Source: Neiella holothuriorum (GTDB lineage Bacteria > Pseudomonadota > Gammaproteobacteria > Enterobacterales > Neiellaceae). From it: DNA of 64,000 nt. This document shows, one piece after another, positions 1-9,500 of the stretch (positions within the stretch are counted from its first letter, which is position 1; each line of letters opens with the position of its first letter). The position numbers were made by a program, and so were the translations under genes. Where the stretch lies: positions 1-64,000 of the forward strand of contig NZ_JAHZSS010000018.1 of NCBI RefSeq assembly GCF_019457915.1, written 5' to 3'. The notes under the pieces were generated by a model. The model had not been told where the DNA came from and did no database searches. It saw only the letters and a program-made list of their open reading frames with translations.

Positions 1-688
1 TTGAGGTGGTGGCCACGGTGACCGACCAAGCGGGCAATGAATCGGCCGAAGGGTCGGATTCAGCGGTGGTTGGAGATACAACGGCGCCGAGTGCGCCGAC
101 AGTGGTGATCACTGAAGATAGTAATAACGATGGCACGCTGAGCAACAATGAGTTGAACGGCACGGTTGGGGTTACGGTGACCTTGCCAGACGATGCGGTT
201 GCGGGTGACATTTTAACGGTGACCGGTCAAACGCCGATCACATTGACCAGCAGCCATATCAGTGATGGTGAGCTGAGCTTTGAATACGATGCGCCAGCCG
301 ATGGTGACACCATTGAGGTGGTGGCCACGGTGACCGATCAAGCGGGCAATGAATCGGCCGAAGGGTCGGATTCAGCGGTGGTTGGAGATACAACGGCGCC
401 GAGTGCGCCGACAGTGGTGATCACTGAAGATAGTAATAACGATGGCACGCTGAGCAACAATGAGTTGAACGGCACGGTTGGGGTTACGGTGACCTTGCCA
501 GACGATGCGGTTGCGGGTGACATTTTAACGGTGACCGGTCAAACGCCGATCACATTGACCAGCAGCCATATCAGTGATGGTGAGCTGAGCTTTGAATACG
601 ATGCGCCAGCCGATGGTGACCCCATTGAGGTGGTGGCCACGGTGACCGACCAAGCGGGCAATGAATCGGCCGAAGGGTCGGATTCAGC
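1..688 (+). repeat. Tandem 312-bp repeats encoding identical Ig-like domains
   Basis: Copies begin at 1, 313 and 625; the third matches only to about 688. The two full copies differ at very few positions: one silent C/T (gaccgaccaa versus gaccgatcaa) and one A/C that changes Thr to Pro at the end of the second. Identity this high at third positions points to recent duplication or gene conversion. The array continues off the left edge. The 312-bp period is a multiple of three, so changes in copy number keep the frame. Confidence 0.95.
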
Positions 689-1769
689 CTCGGTGGACAC
701 CCGAATAGGCGAAGTACCGATTGCAGGAGATGATGCTAGCTTAATCACTCAGAGCACCTACTTTGGGCATAATCACGAAGATTCGGAAGCAAATATTACA
801 TACAGCTGGGCTTCAGCTATTCGTGGCCTTTTAGCAACTGGTGACTCCGGTGTTGACGGTGAGCCTGCTATCGCAACTACGATAGGTCAATATATTGGTG
901 TTTACAGCCCAATGGGGGATAGCAGGGAAATCGAATTTACTCCTGGTGATAATGAAAATTCCACCTCCGAATCTCTAACAGTACAGCTAGGTGGTTATGC
1001 TGATTCTGCTACCTTCACTTACGGCAACTTAAATGCCGCCGATGATGGTCAAGCTAATCAAGTGGAAACAGGTAAATGGGTTGCGCTGTTGGGTGGCGAA
1101 GAAGTCGCCAGTGGCGTGTTTACCTCCGATGGTAGTTCGGGCTCAGTGTCCATTGAACCCACCAATGATGATGGTGATTCATTGTATTTTGACTCGATTC
1201 GTTTTGAAGCATTGGAGTACGGCGCTGCGGATGGCATCGCCGATCCACTCGCTGATGGTTCAAACTCGTCAGACTATTATGTAGAGTCAATTGCCGCTGA
1301 TGTGATTACAGGTGGCTTTATTACGACCGAGTCCGAACCGCTAGCGATTAGTGCGGCGACCTTATTGGCAAACGATTCCGACCCCGATGGTGACACGATC
1401 TCGATTGTTAGTGTGCAGGCAGCTGATGGTGCGACGGTGATTTACGATGCCGACAGTGGCACTATCACCTTTACACCCGCAAGCTCTTCAGAGTTGGAGG
1501 CCGGCGAGTGGGCCGAGCAAAGCTTTACTTATACCGTGACCGATGGCAATGGTAATGAAAGTACTGCGGAGGTTACGGTTGCTGTTATTGGAGAAAATGA
1601 ACCAGAAGTCAGTATACAGGCCCTTGTTTTTGATGAATTACTAGAACAGCCGAATGAGCTGGATGACTTATTACCCGCTGCAGACAATGGCGCAGCGCCA
1701 GCAGATGCAGATTCGCCGCAGAGCGAAATACGGCAACCAGACGACAGTAACGTTAATGTCGATATGTAG
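1..1769 (+). CDS. C-terminal part of a giant repetitive surface adhesin (LapA-type, type I secreted)
   Basis: The reading frame is open at the left edge, so only the last ~589 residues are visible. Two full and one partial copy of a 104-residue Ig-like (Big) repeat open the fragment; each carries TTAPSAP near its start and ends with TDQAGNESAEGSDSA. They are followed by a unique domain (about residues 235-420), a cadherin/VCBS-like domain with LLANDSDPDGD and FTYTVTDGNGNES, and an acidic tail ending in VNVDM. The next genes encode the channel, protease, receptor and exporter of a Lap system, so this is most likely the cell-surface adhesin that system secretes, anchors and releases. No RTX nonapeptide GGxGxDxxx is visible in this part. 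The N-terminal retention module and LapG cleavage site lie outside the window. Codon use matches the neighbours. Confidence 0.85.
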   Translation, partial: EVVATVTDQAGNESAEGSDSAVVGDTTAPSAPTVVITEDSNNDGTLSNNELNGTVGVTVTLPDDAVAGDILTVTGQTPITLTSSHISDGELSFEYDAPADGDTIEVVATVTDQAGNESAEGSDSAVVGDTTAPSAPTVVITEDSNNDGTLSNNELNGTVGVTVTLPDDAVAGDILTVTGQTPITLTSSHISDGELSFEYDAPADGDPIEVVATVTDQAGNESAEGSDSASVDTRIGEVPIAGDDASLITQSTYFGHNHEDSEANITYSWASAIRGLLATGDSGVDGEPAIATTIGQYIGVYSPMGDSREIEFTPGDNENSTSESLTVQLGGYADSATFTYGNLNAADDGQANQVETGKWVALLGGEEVASGVFTSDGSSGSVSIEPTNDDGDSLYFDSIRFEALEYGAADGIADPLADGSNSSDYYVESIAADVITGGFITTESEPLAISAATLLANDSDPDGDTISIVSVQAADGATVIYDADSGTITFTPASSSELEAGEWAEQSFTYTVTDGNGNESTAEVTVAVIGENEPEVSIQALVFDELLEQPNELDDLLPAADNGAAPADADSPQSEIRQPDDSNVNVDM

Positions 1770-1790
1770 TTATTTTTTGGGAGTTTGTTA

Positions 1791-3080
1791 ATGAAATTTG
1801 CCAGATTGAGCGCGGTGAGTGTGCTCCTGGTGTGGGCGTGCTGCCATCACGCAATGGCGCAAACGCTACCACAGGCGGTTCAAAGCGCAGTTGAAACTCA
1901 TCCACAAATGCTTGAAAGCGATCGCAAAGTACGTGAGGGCGAGCAGGTCATTCAAGAAGCCCAAGGCGGTTACTTGCCTTCGGTTGATGTCACGGCCGAT
2001 TGGGGCTATCAAGTTGTTGATAACTCAACCACTCGCGCTAATGGTACCGATAGCGACACATGGAATAATGGCCGTGTGGGCTTTGAAGCCAGACAAATGT
2101 TGTTTGATGGCTTTGCCACGGGTAGCGATGTTGAGCGGACAGAAGCTTTCACTCAAGCTCGGGAACATCAGCGTCAGGCTACAGCAGAGGCTATCGCATT
2201 AGCCGCGGCGCGTGTTTACCTTGATGTGATTCGGTATCGCACGCAGCTTCAGCTAGCTTTGGAGAATCTCGAAAACCACCGCGTTATCTACAAGCAAATC
2301 AGCAGCCGTGTTGACCGTGGTGTTGGCACCATTGCTGATAAATCTCAAATCGAAAGCCGGTTGAACAATGCTGAATCGAATGTGATTGCCGCGCAAAACA
2401 ACGTGCTTGATGCCGAATCTGCCTATATCCAAATTGTCGGTGAAAGCGCCCCCCGTGATTTGCTCAGCTTTCGTTTTGAAGAACGTTGGTTACCAAGCAA
2501 TAAAGCCCAAGCTCATGAATTAGTGCGTAAACAAAACCCGGTGATCTTGGCTTCTAAAGCCGATATCAATGAGGCTGAAAGTCGTTACGAATACAGCAAG
2601 TCGAGCAACTACCCTGAACTTGATTTGGTTTTATATGGTGATTACGGCGACGACATCGATGGCGTGAATGGCTCAGACACAAACTACGGCGCTATGGTAC
2701 AAATGCGTTGGAATTTGTTCCGTGGCGGCTCAGATAAGGCCAATCAAAAAGCCTCCGCTTATGTTGTCGAGCAGGCGCGAGCGATCAATGCTAACGCTCA
2801 CCGAGAAGCAACCCAGCGCATTGATCTTGCATGGGCTGCTTATGAAATGCTGGGCAAACAGCAGGTATTTTTGGAGCGCTACGTGACCGCCTCAGAAAAA
2901 ACCCGAGACGCCTATAAAAAAGAATTCAACCTAGGCAAACGTACCTTGCTCGATATGTTGGATTCAGAAAACGAACTTTTCGGTGCGCGTAATCAATATA
3001 CCGATGCCCAAACAGAATACGAACAAGCGAAAGCGCGAGTGTTAGAAGCCATCGGTAGTCTCAATCGCACATTACGCTAA
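1791..3080 (+). CDS. lapE: TolC-family outer-membrane channel of the adhesin exporter (LapE/AggA-like)
   Basis: This 429-residue protein has a signal peptide ending near residue 23 (HAMA|QT) and the long alpha-helical, periodically repeated layout of TolC-family outer-membrane efflux proteins, including DSENELFGARNQYTDA in the second repeat. In type I secretion it forms the trimeric outer-membrane and periplasmic duct that docks on the ABC transporter and adaptor. The ATG at 1791 is preferred over an in-frame TTG two codons upstream because GGGAG at 1779-1783 lies seven bases before it. It starts 21 nt after the adhesin stop, so the two are probably co-transcribed. The matching ATPase and adaptor are at 7335-10879. 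Confidence 0.9.
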   Translation: MKFARLSAVSVLLVWACCHHAMAQTLPQAVQSAVETHPQMLESDRKVREGEQVIQEAQGGYLPSVDVTADWGYQVVDNSTTRANGTDSDTWNNGRVGFEARQMLFDGFATGSDVERTEAFTQAREHQRQATAEAIALAAARVYLDVIRYRTQLQLALENLENHRVIYKQISSRVDRGVGTIADKSQIESRLNNAESNVIAAQNNVLDAESAYIQIVGESAPRDLLSFRFEERWLPSNKAQAHELVRKQNPVILASKADINEAESRYEYSKSSNYPELDLVLYGDYGDDIDGVNGSDTNYGAMVQMRWNLFRGGSDKANQKASAYVVEQARAINANAHREATQRIDLAWAAYEMLGKQQVFLERYVTASEKTRDAYKKEFNLGKRTLLDMLDSENELFGARNQYTDAQTEYEQAKARVLEAIGSLNRTLR

Positions 3081-3122
3081 CAACTTTAATCAACACTTAA
3101 AATCTCAATTAGGAACAAGGGA

Positions 3123-4160
3123 ATGAAACGAACGCTAATCGCAGGAAGCATTGCTGCTTTACTTACAACAGCTGCCGTGGCGGAAGAACGTCAGGGCTAT
3201 GGATATTATGTTGGTGGCCAAATTGGTCATGCGGAAATGGATTCCGACCATCGTCACGAGTCTGGTAATGAAGTATTACGCGGGACTTTATTTGGCGGTC
3301 AGTTTGGTATTCAACCCTTTTCTAATGAGCATTGGGAATTACGACTGAGAGTCGAGCAAGCCGAGCTAGATGTCGACAACATTAGCGATGATGAAACGGC
3401 TTGGTGGTACGCCATGGATGCCCTTTATAAGTTTAATAATGACTTTAACTATGTGTTCGTAGGCCCTCACTATGAAGACTTTGATAACGGCAGCCAACCA
3501 GGTGCTCATTTAGGTTTAGGTGCGCGTTATCACTTGACCGATGATTGGGCGCTGATTGGCGAAGTACAAGGCTTATTCGGCTTTGATGACAGCACCACCG
3601 ACTTCATTGCGAGTGTTGGTTTGCAGTATTTCTTTGGTGCGCAAGGTAACCCTAAAGTTGCCATGGTCGATGATGATCAAGACGGCGTTGCCAATGAGAT
3701 GGACAAGTGCCCAACCACTCCAATAGGGCATAGTGTTGATGCTGACGGTTGTACACAATTCTTTGAGCAAGCGATTGTTAAGCAAGTCACCATCTTATTT
3801 GCTCACGATGATGCAACCGTACCAACAACTTACTATCAAAATGTTGCTGATATAGCCGAGTTCATGGAACAGCATCCTCAGCTAAAAATCGTTGTTGAAG
3901 GCCATACCTCGCTGGTTGGTTCTACCGCTTACAACCAGAAGTTATCAGAGCGCCGAGCACAAGCCGTACGCCATTTATTGGTTGAACGCTATGGTATTGC
4001 TGCGGAGCGTGTTTCAGCGTTAGGTCATGGTGAAACGCAACCGCTAGTGACACCAGAAACAAGTACCGAAGATGCAGCCGCTAACCGCCGTATTGAAGTG
4101 GAAATGAGCGCGAATAAGCGAGTTGCTGCAACGGCATCATCTGCTAACTCGGAGTTATAA
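3123..4160 (+). CDS. OmpA-family outer-membrane protein with thrombospondin type-3 linker
   Basis: The 345 residues comprise a signal peptide (to about residue 20, AVAEE), an N-terminal beta-barrel-like region of ~155 residues rich in aromatic and alternating residues, a calcium-binding-type linker DDDQDGVANEMDKC near residue 182, and a C-terminal OmpA domain with NQKLSERRAQAV and AANRRIEVE that should bind peptidoglycan. It lies between the exporter channel and lapG, 42 nt after lapE. It may brace the adhesin complex against the cell wall, but that role is inferred only from position. OmpA-like proteins beside Lap/T1SS genes are known in several gammaproteobacteria. Confidence 0.9.
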   Translation: MKRTLIAGSIAALLTTAAVAEERQGYGYYVGGQIGHAEMDSDHRHESGNEVLRGTLFGGQFGIQPFSNEHWELRLRVEQAELDVDNISDDETAWWYAMDALYKFNNDFNYVFVGPHYEDFDNGSQPGAHLGLGARYHLTDDWALIGEVQGLFGFDDSTTDFIASVGLQYFFGAQGNPKVAMVDDDQDGVANEMDKCPTTPIGHSVDADGCTQFFEQAIVKQVTILFAHDDATVPTTYYQNVADIAEFMEQHPQLKIVVEGHTSLVGSTAYNQKLSERRAQAVRHLLVERYGIAAERVSALGHGETQPLVTPETSTEDAAANRRIEVEMSANKRVAATASSANSEL

Positions 4161-4200
4161 CAGAAGGAATGGCCAGGCGACTGAAACACCGAGGCCGGCA

Positions 4201-4917
4201 ATGAGCTTTATCAAGGCTCGCCGATCTGTTTCGCTACCGCAGCGCTTGGCGTTCTTCGCTGTTATTCCAATGATGTTGGTCAGCTTATTGTTGCTGGCCA
4301 ACGCTCAACTCGATTTCTCAAAAGTCATCAGCGCGCTGCGAACCCATTACGGTGAGGAAGCGGGCTTGCGTGGTGAGCGCTGGCGTACCTTGATTGAAAC
4401 CAATCGAGGGAAAGAAGAGCTGCAACAGCTTGAGCTGGTGAATGATTATTTTAATGGTTTTTTGTTTGCTAACGATGACGTCGTTTGGCAACAAGAAGAC
4501 TACTGGGCCACGCCGGTTGAGTTTATTGGGCGTGCTGCCGGTGATTGTGAAGACTTCACCATCGCCAAGTATTACAGCCTGTTAGAAATGGGGTTTGATG
4601 CCAGCAAGTTGCGTCTGATGTATGTCAAAGCCGTGACCTATAACCAGCATCATATGGTACTCACCTACTATCCCAAACGGGGCGCCATTCCTTTGGTCCT
4701 CGACAACATCGATCCGGTAATTAAACCAGCCACTCAACGTGGTGATCTCATTCCAATTTATAGCTTTGACGCCGACTATTTGTGGCTCGCTAAAGCTCGC
4801 GGCGACGGCAAACTGGTGGGTGATTCTAGCCGACTTAGCCTGTGGCGAGATTTGCGCCAGCGTCAATCGCAATACCTGCAAGGCAGCGCACCAACGTCGC
4901 CTGGGAACACTAATTAG
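4201..4917 (+). CDS. lapG: Periplasmic adhesin-cleaving cysteine protease LapG
   Basis: This 238-residue protein belongs to the bacterial transglutaminase-like cysteine proteinase family. A hydrophobic N-terminal segment (about residues 18-36) serves as signal or anchor. The Cys-His-Asp triad can be read as C116 in AAGDCEDF, H150/H151 in NQHHM and D168 in LDNIDP. LapG of the known systems cuts the N-terminal retention module of LapA-type adhesins and frees cells from the biofilm unless LapD holds it. The ATG at 4201 is chosen because the longer in-frame extension overlaps the ompA end out of frame and lacks a signal sequence; GAGG sits about eight bases upstream. lapD follows after 21 nt. Confidence 0.93.
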   Translation: MSFIKARRSVSLPQRLAFFAVIPMMLVSLLLLANAQLDFSKVISALRTHYGEEAGLRGERWRTLIETNRGKEELQQLELVNDYFNGFLFANDDVVWQQEDYWATPVEFIGRAAGDCEDFTIAKYYSLLEMGFDASKLRLMYVKAVTYNQHHMVLTYYPKRGAIPLVLDNIDPVIKPATQRGDLIPIYSFDADYLWLAKARGDGKLVGDSSRLSLWRDLRQRQSQYLQGSAPTSPGNTN

Positions 4918-4938
4918 CATGATGAAGGAAGTGAACGA

Positions 4939-6855
4939 ATGACATTGTATCGACAAGTACTGCTGCTGTTAGTGGTCATGACTATCGTGTCGCTCTCTGC
5001 GGTAATGATGTTGAACATCAAAAGCAGCTCTGACTCCTTGCGTGTTCAACAACAGGTTTCCATTGAAAGTGCGCTCACTGCGCTGGGTATGCGTTTGGCG
5101 CCCGTGTTACAGCCGTACGACAGAGCCTTGGCCGAGTCGACCATGCTGGCTGCTTTCGATGGTGCATTTTTCCGAAGTATCGATGTTGAGATTTATGAAA
5201 ATGGTGAACACCTTCGTAAGGTCAACCAAGCACAGCCCGCAGGTGTTCCAAGCTGGTTTACGCAATTGTTTGAAATCATCCCTATGGTTGCTGAAGCGCC
5301 CATTACCACAGGCTGGAATGAAGTGGCGACGATTCGCATTGAAGGCCACCCTGGTTTTGTTCAGGCACAGCTATGGCAACTTAGCGTTCACTTAATGATG
5401 TTTTACGGCTCACTCTTTGTGATCATGAGTTTACTGACCGTGGTGGTGTTACGCGTGGTGATTAAGCGGCCGCTCACTCAAATTGAACAACAAGTGTCAG
5501 CCATTGAGCAGCGTGAATTCGGCTTCCGTATTCCACTGCCAAGAACGCGTGAGCTGCGCCAAGTCGTGAAAGCGCTGAACCATTTAACTGGAATTTTGAG
5601 CGAACAATTTAAAGCCAATACTGCGCAATTAGCCACGTTGAAAACCAGAGTCCAACAAGATCCAGAAACCAAGGTTGCTAATCGCCGTCACCTGATCAAC
5701 GAACTGCAATCTCGGTTATCCGAGCAACAGCCGCAAGCGGTGGTGATGCTGTCGTTGCACGATCGTGATCGTATTCGCAAGCATTATGGCTATAAGCAGT
5801 GGCTCGATTTAATGCAGCAATCAGTGGATTCATTGCGCCAAGAATTTGATGATCAGCAGGTCATGATTGGGCGCTTATCAGAAACTGATTTTGCGGTGCT
5901 CATTCCGGTCTTACCAAAGCAAGATTTATCCGAGCCACTGGCAAAAGTGGCTCAACACATGGACTCATTGCACGCCAAAGGGACTGCACCGTTTGAATCA
6001 ACTTGTGCCATCGCAGGCGTGCCGGTTGCCATTGATGACAATGTCACCGATGTTTTTACTCGCTTAGATCATGCCTTACGTGATGCCGAGCAGCAGGGCC
6101 AAAACCCTTGGTTGTGGCGGAGCGAGGATGCGGCTGCCGATAAATTGCGCTCGGGTCAGCAGTGGGTCAATTTACTGCGTCGTCGTTTACGGAAAGGTGA
6201 ATTACAGCTGCGAGTACAGTCGTTGGTAGCGGAGTTGGGCGGCGCATCACTGCATGATGAAGTGTACGCGGGCATTGAAGATGAAGATGGAAAACCGCTC
6301 AATGCGGCAATTTTTGTTCCTGTGATCGAACAATTTGATCTTGGATCAGAGCTCGATCAAGCAGTCTTGCAACAAGTCCGTCAGCAAGCTGAATTTAGCT
6401 CAGGCGCTGCCGTTGCCATTAATGTCTCATTGTCATCGATTCGCGACACTCGCTTTTTGCAAGCATTGGCCGAAGTGCCGGCAGATGAACGGCAACGGGT
6501 TTACGTGGAGTTGGCGGAAGTTTACGTTGGTCGCGATCGGGCTGCTGTGGCGAGCTTTGTTGCAGTGCTGCGCTCGCTGGGGTATCGCGTTGGTATTGAT
6601 AATGTTGGCGTAGCAACGGAGCAAGCGGCGGCCGATTTGGGCTACTTGAAGTCATTACGACCAGATTATCTGAAACTATCGGCCGCATTATGCCGACAGC
6701 TCGACGAGCAGAATTTAAGTGTGGTTGCCGCGGTAGCAACCACCGCGCGCAATTTAGATATTCCCGTGTATGCCACAGCGGTAGAGCAAGAGGCACAACT
6801 CAAGTCGCTGCAAGAATGCGGCGTGCAAGGGTTCCAAGGCTTTATTAACAACTAA
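4939..6855 (+). CDS. lapD: c-di-GMP receptor LapD with degenerate GGDEF and EAL domains
   Basis: The 638 residues follow LapD order: TM1 (about 7-25), a periplasmic LapD/MoxY-type domain (about 26-150) with a Trp-rich stretch TTGWNEVATI, TM2 (about 152-176), a HAMP segment, then GGDEF and EAL domains. The GGDEF site reads LSETDF and the EAL site EVYAGI, so both should be catalytically dead, as expected for a receptor rather than an enzyme. In the known mechanism, c-di-GMP binding to the EAL domain makes the periplasmic domain sequester LapG and the adhesin stays on the surface. Its stop overlaps by a few bases the stop of the opposite-strand gene that follows. Confidence 0.93.
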   Translation: MTLYRQVLLLLVVMTIVSLSAVMMLNIKSSSDSLRVQQQVSIESALTALGMRLAPVLQPYDRALAESTMLAAFDGAFFRSIDVEIYENGEHLRKVNQAQPAGVPSWFTQLFEIIPMVAEAPITTGWNEVATIRIEGHPGFVQAQLWQLSVHLMMFYGSLFVIMSLLTVVVLRVVIKRPLTQIEQQVSAIEQREFGFRIPLPRTRELRQVVKALNHLTGILSEQFKANTAQLATLKTRVQQDPETKVANRRHLINELQSRLSEQQPQAVVMLSLHDRDRIRKHYGYKQWLDLMQQSVDSLRQEFDDQQVMIGRLSETDFAVLIPVLPKQDLSEPLAKVAQHMDSLHAKGTAPFESTCAIAGVPVAIDDNVTDVFTRLDHALRDAEQQGQNPWLWRSEDAAADKLRSGQQWVNLLRRRLRKGELQLRVQSLVAELGGASLHDEVYAGIEDEDGKPLNAAIFVPVIEQFDLGSELDQAVLQQVRQQAEFSSGAAVAINVSLSSIRDTRFLQALAEVPADERQRVYVELAEVYVGRDRAAVASFVAVLRSLGYRVGIDNVGVATEQAAADLGYLKSLRPDYLKLSAALCRQLDEQNLSVVAAVATTARNLDIPVYATAVEQEAQLKSLQECGVQGFQGFINN

Positions 6856-7205
6856 ATTAACGGTGCTTCGTCGCCACTGTCGAGCAAGGTGGAGTCGGTG
6901 CTGAACTCGCTCAAACGCGTACGGATCTGTTTCCTGTCCAGTAATTTTAGTTGAGCAGGTTCTGGCAACTCAGTGAATTGGATGAGGTTTTTCTTCACCA
7001 ACAACTGCACTAAGTCTTCCAGTACCCGGATCAGTGGGGTATCGGAATCTTGCAGCAGCGACAGCATATCGGCGCCGTCACCTTGGCGCTGCAAAAAGGC
7101 CACCAGCTCCGGCGAATCTCCGGCAATGGCTTCAGGAAATTGTTCACTCGCTTCGCGAGCAATGGCGGTAATATCACCAGAGGTGTTGCGGCTCACAAAA
7201 AACAT
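6852..7205 (-). CDS. Conserved small protein of unknown function, embedded in the Lap locus
   Basis: 117 residues with no signal peptide or membrane segment; mixed-charge and mostly helical, with LIRVLEDLVQLLVKKNLIQFTELPEPAQLKLLDR in its second half (split here by residue: the core is VLEDLVQLLVKKNLI). From memory it resembles short proteins that databases often label tryptophan synthase beta-like, but it contains no PLP-lyase motif and that name should not be taken as function. It is the only minus-strand gene between lapD and the exporter genes, overlapping the lapD stop by four bases and starting 130 nt from the ATPase gene. Coding is plausible from its good codon use and conserved-looking helix; function unknown. 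Confidence 0.7.
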   Translation of the reverse strand: MFFVSRNTSGDITAIAREASEQFPEAIAGDSPELVAFLQRQGDGADMLSLLQDSDTPLIRVLEDLVQLLVKKNLIQFTELPEPAQLKLLDRKQIRTRLSEFSTDSTLLDSGDEAPLI

Positions 7206-7334
7206 GGATGCAAAGCTTTCTTTCTGTTTAAGTTTTGTAAATCATAATGACCTTAACCGATGGTCTGGGCAACTGCTAAATGGGCTTGTTGCTGGCCAAG
7301 CTGTCAGGTTGTGAATTCACGCAAAGGAATCAAC

Positions 7335-9500
7335 ATGTCACAGGAAGGTCCACAAGACTGGAACCTTGGCGATCAGGAAAAGGCATTTCTTGATCCACTG
7401 CTCGATGCATTAACGTTTTTAAGTAAGTGGCATGGCAACCCCATCGCCCGGGACGAATTGGTTGCTGGCTTGCCGTTGGAGCACAACCGCTTAACGCCCG
7501 CGCTGTTTATTCGCGCCGCGAGTCGCGCCAGTTTATCGGCTCGCTTATTACAACAACCGTTAGAGCAGTTACACGCGGAGTTGCTACCAGCGGTACTTTT
7601 GCTGAACGATGGTAAAGCGGTCGTCATGACCAAACTCGACACCGAACAAGCCACTCTGGTGGTTTTGGAAGCCGGTGAAGGTGAAATAACGATCGCCCGT
7701 GAGCAATTACTGGCTGATTATTCCGGTTATAGCCTGTTCGTAAAACCGCAAGTTCGCTTCGACGAACGCTCGCCGCAATCGCTTAAACATCATAGTGGTC
7801 ATTGGTTCTGGAGCACGCTGAAGGGCAACTGGCGGATCTATCGCGACGTGTTGGTGGCTTCATTTTTAATCAGCTTGTTTGCGCTGGCCAGCCCACTGTT
7901 TGTCATGAATGTGTACGATCGCGTGGTGCCAAACCATGCCGTTGATACCTTGTGGGTATTGGCACTTGGGGTGTGCTTGGTATTCCTATTTGATTTTGTG
8001 CTGCGGCTGATGCGCTCGCACTTTATTGATGTGGCCGGGAAAAAGTCAGAAGTGCTCATTTCTGCGAAAATCCTAGAGCGGGTGATGGGCGTAAAACTCG
8101 CTCAACGTCCGGCTTCGGTTGGTGCATTTGCTCGTCATTTGCAAGACTTTGATGCCATCCGAGATTTCGTCACATCGGCGACCATTACCGCCGTGATTGA
8201 TTTGCCATTTACCTTGCTGTTTTTCGCCATCGTGGCGTTTCTTGGCGGCTGGATGGCGGTCATCCCGTTGGCGCTTGCCTTGGTGATCATTGGCTATAGC
8301 GCTTGGATCCAAAAGCCAATGCGCAAAGCCGTTGATGAGTCAGGCCGGATGTCGAGCCTAAAGAATGCGACGCTCGTTGAAGCACTATCGGGGCTTGAAA
8401 CCATCAAGTTAACGGGCGCCGAAGGGCAAATGCAGCAACGTTGGGAGCAAGCCAATGGCCATATTGCGCAATGGAGTGCAGAAAGCCGCCGCCATGCTGC
8501 GTCGGTATCGGGCGTAGCAACCTTATGTGTCCAGCTCACCACGGTGTTTCTGATTATCGCCGGGGTCTATCAAATTACCGAAGGCGTGTTGTCGATGGGT
8601 GGCTTGATTGCCTGTGTGATGCTTTCTGGCCGTGCGTTACAACCCATGGCACAAGTGGCTCAATTAGCCACGCGATATAACCAAAGTCGGGCAGCATTTA
8701 CCATGCTCGACCAAATCATGGCGTTACCGGTTGAGCGGCCAGACGATAAGCGTTTCCTTTATCGTGAAACCTTGCTTGGCAATATCGATATTCGCGATGT
8801 GACGTTTGCTTATCCCGAGCAACAAAATCCGGCGCTGGCGAATGTGAATTTGTCGATAAAGGCTGGCGAGCGCATCGGGATTATTGGCCGTATTGGCTCA
8901 GGCAAATCCACCCTTGGTAAGCTGATTACCGCGATGTACGAGCCACAGAAGGGCAGCATCTTGTTGGATGATGTTGATAGTCGTCAACTTAGCCCCAGTC
9001 ATATCCGTCATTTGATGGGCGTGGTGCCGCAGGATGTCACACTGTTTTACGGAACCTTGCGCGAAAATCTGACCTTGGGCGTGCCATGGATCTCAGATGA
9101 GCAGGTATTGCGGGCTGCCGCATTAGCGGGGGTTGATGAGTTTGCTAGCCGCCACCCGCAAGGGCTAGATATGAGTGTTGCCGAGCGCGGCGCTAACTTG
9201 TCGGGCGGGCAACGACAGGCGGTTGTGTTGGCACGAGCGTTATTGCTCGATCCACCTATCGTTGTGCTCGATGAACCGACCGCGTCGATGGATAACACCA
9301 GCGAAGTGCGGTTAAAAGCTAAATTGCAGGATGTAATGAAAGGCAAAACCCTAGTGCTCATTACCCATAAAGCGTCGATGCTGGCTTTGGTCGATAGATT
9401 GGTGGTGATTGAACAAGGTCGTATCGTAGCCGATGGCCCGAAAAAATCGGTTCAGGAAGCGTTACGTTCTGGCCGTCTACAGGTGGATCGCGAAGCATGA
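7335..9500 (+). CDS. lapB: Type I secretion ABC transporter, ATPase/permease (LapB-like)
   Basis: The 721 residues contain an N-terminal C39-like domain (about 1-140) without an obvious catalytic Cys, as in RTX-type exporters, then a six-helix membrane domain (about 155-430) and an ABC ATPase with Walker A GRIGSGKST near 518, signature LSGGQRQ near 621 and Walker B VVLDEPT near 643. It energises export of the adhesin across the inner membrane. The ATG at 7335 is preferred over a start 25 codons upstream because AAAGGAA lies seven bases before it and the upstream extension is non-homologous-looking. It overlaps the adaptor gene by ATGA, suggesting translational coupling. Confidence 0.94.
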   Translation: MSQEGPQDWNLGDQEKAFLDPLLDALTFLSKWHGNPIARDELVAGLPLEHNRLTPALFIRAASRASLSARLLQQPLEQLHAELLPAVLLLNDGKAVVMTKLDTEQATLVVLEAGEGEITIAREQLLADYSGYSLFVKPQVRFDERSPQSLKHHSGHWFWSTLKGNWRIYRDVLVASFLISLFALASPLFVMNVYDRVVPNHAVDTLWVLALGVCLVFLFDFVLRLMRSHFIDVAGKKSEVLISAKILERVMGVKLAQRPASVGAFARHLQDFDAIRDFVTSATITAVIDLPFTLLFFAIVAFLGGWMAVIPLALALVIIGYSAWIQKPMRKAVDESGRMSSLKNATLVEALSGLETIKLTGAEGQMQQRWEQANGHIAQWSAESRRHAASVSGVATLCVQLTTVFLIIAGVYQITEGVLSMGGLIACVMLSGRALQPMAQVAQLATRYNQSRAAFTMLDQIMALPVERPDDKRFLYRETLLGNIDIRDVTFAYPEQQNPALANVNLSIKAGERIGIIGRIGSGKSTLGKLITAMYEPQKGSILLDDVDSRQLSPSHIRHLMGVVPQDVTLFYGTLRENLTLGVPWISDEQVLRAAALAGVDEFASRHPQGLDMSVAERGANLSGGQRQAVVLARALLLDPPIVVLDEPTASMDNTSEVRLKAKLQDVMKGKTLVLITHKASMLALVDRLVVIEQGRIVADGPKKSVQEALRSGRLQVDREA

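Noticed and set aside
1681-1700. PAAD in the adhesin tail as a LapG cleavage site
   Set aside because: LapG sites of known systems are di-alanine motifs in the N-terminal retention module; this one is at the extreme C-terminus and context does not fit.
6852-7205. Annotation of the small Lap-locus gene as a tryptophan synthase subunit
   Set aside because: It has no PLP-binding or lyase motif and is far too short.
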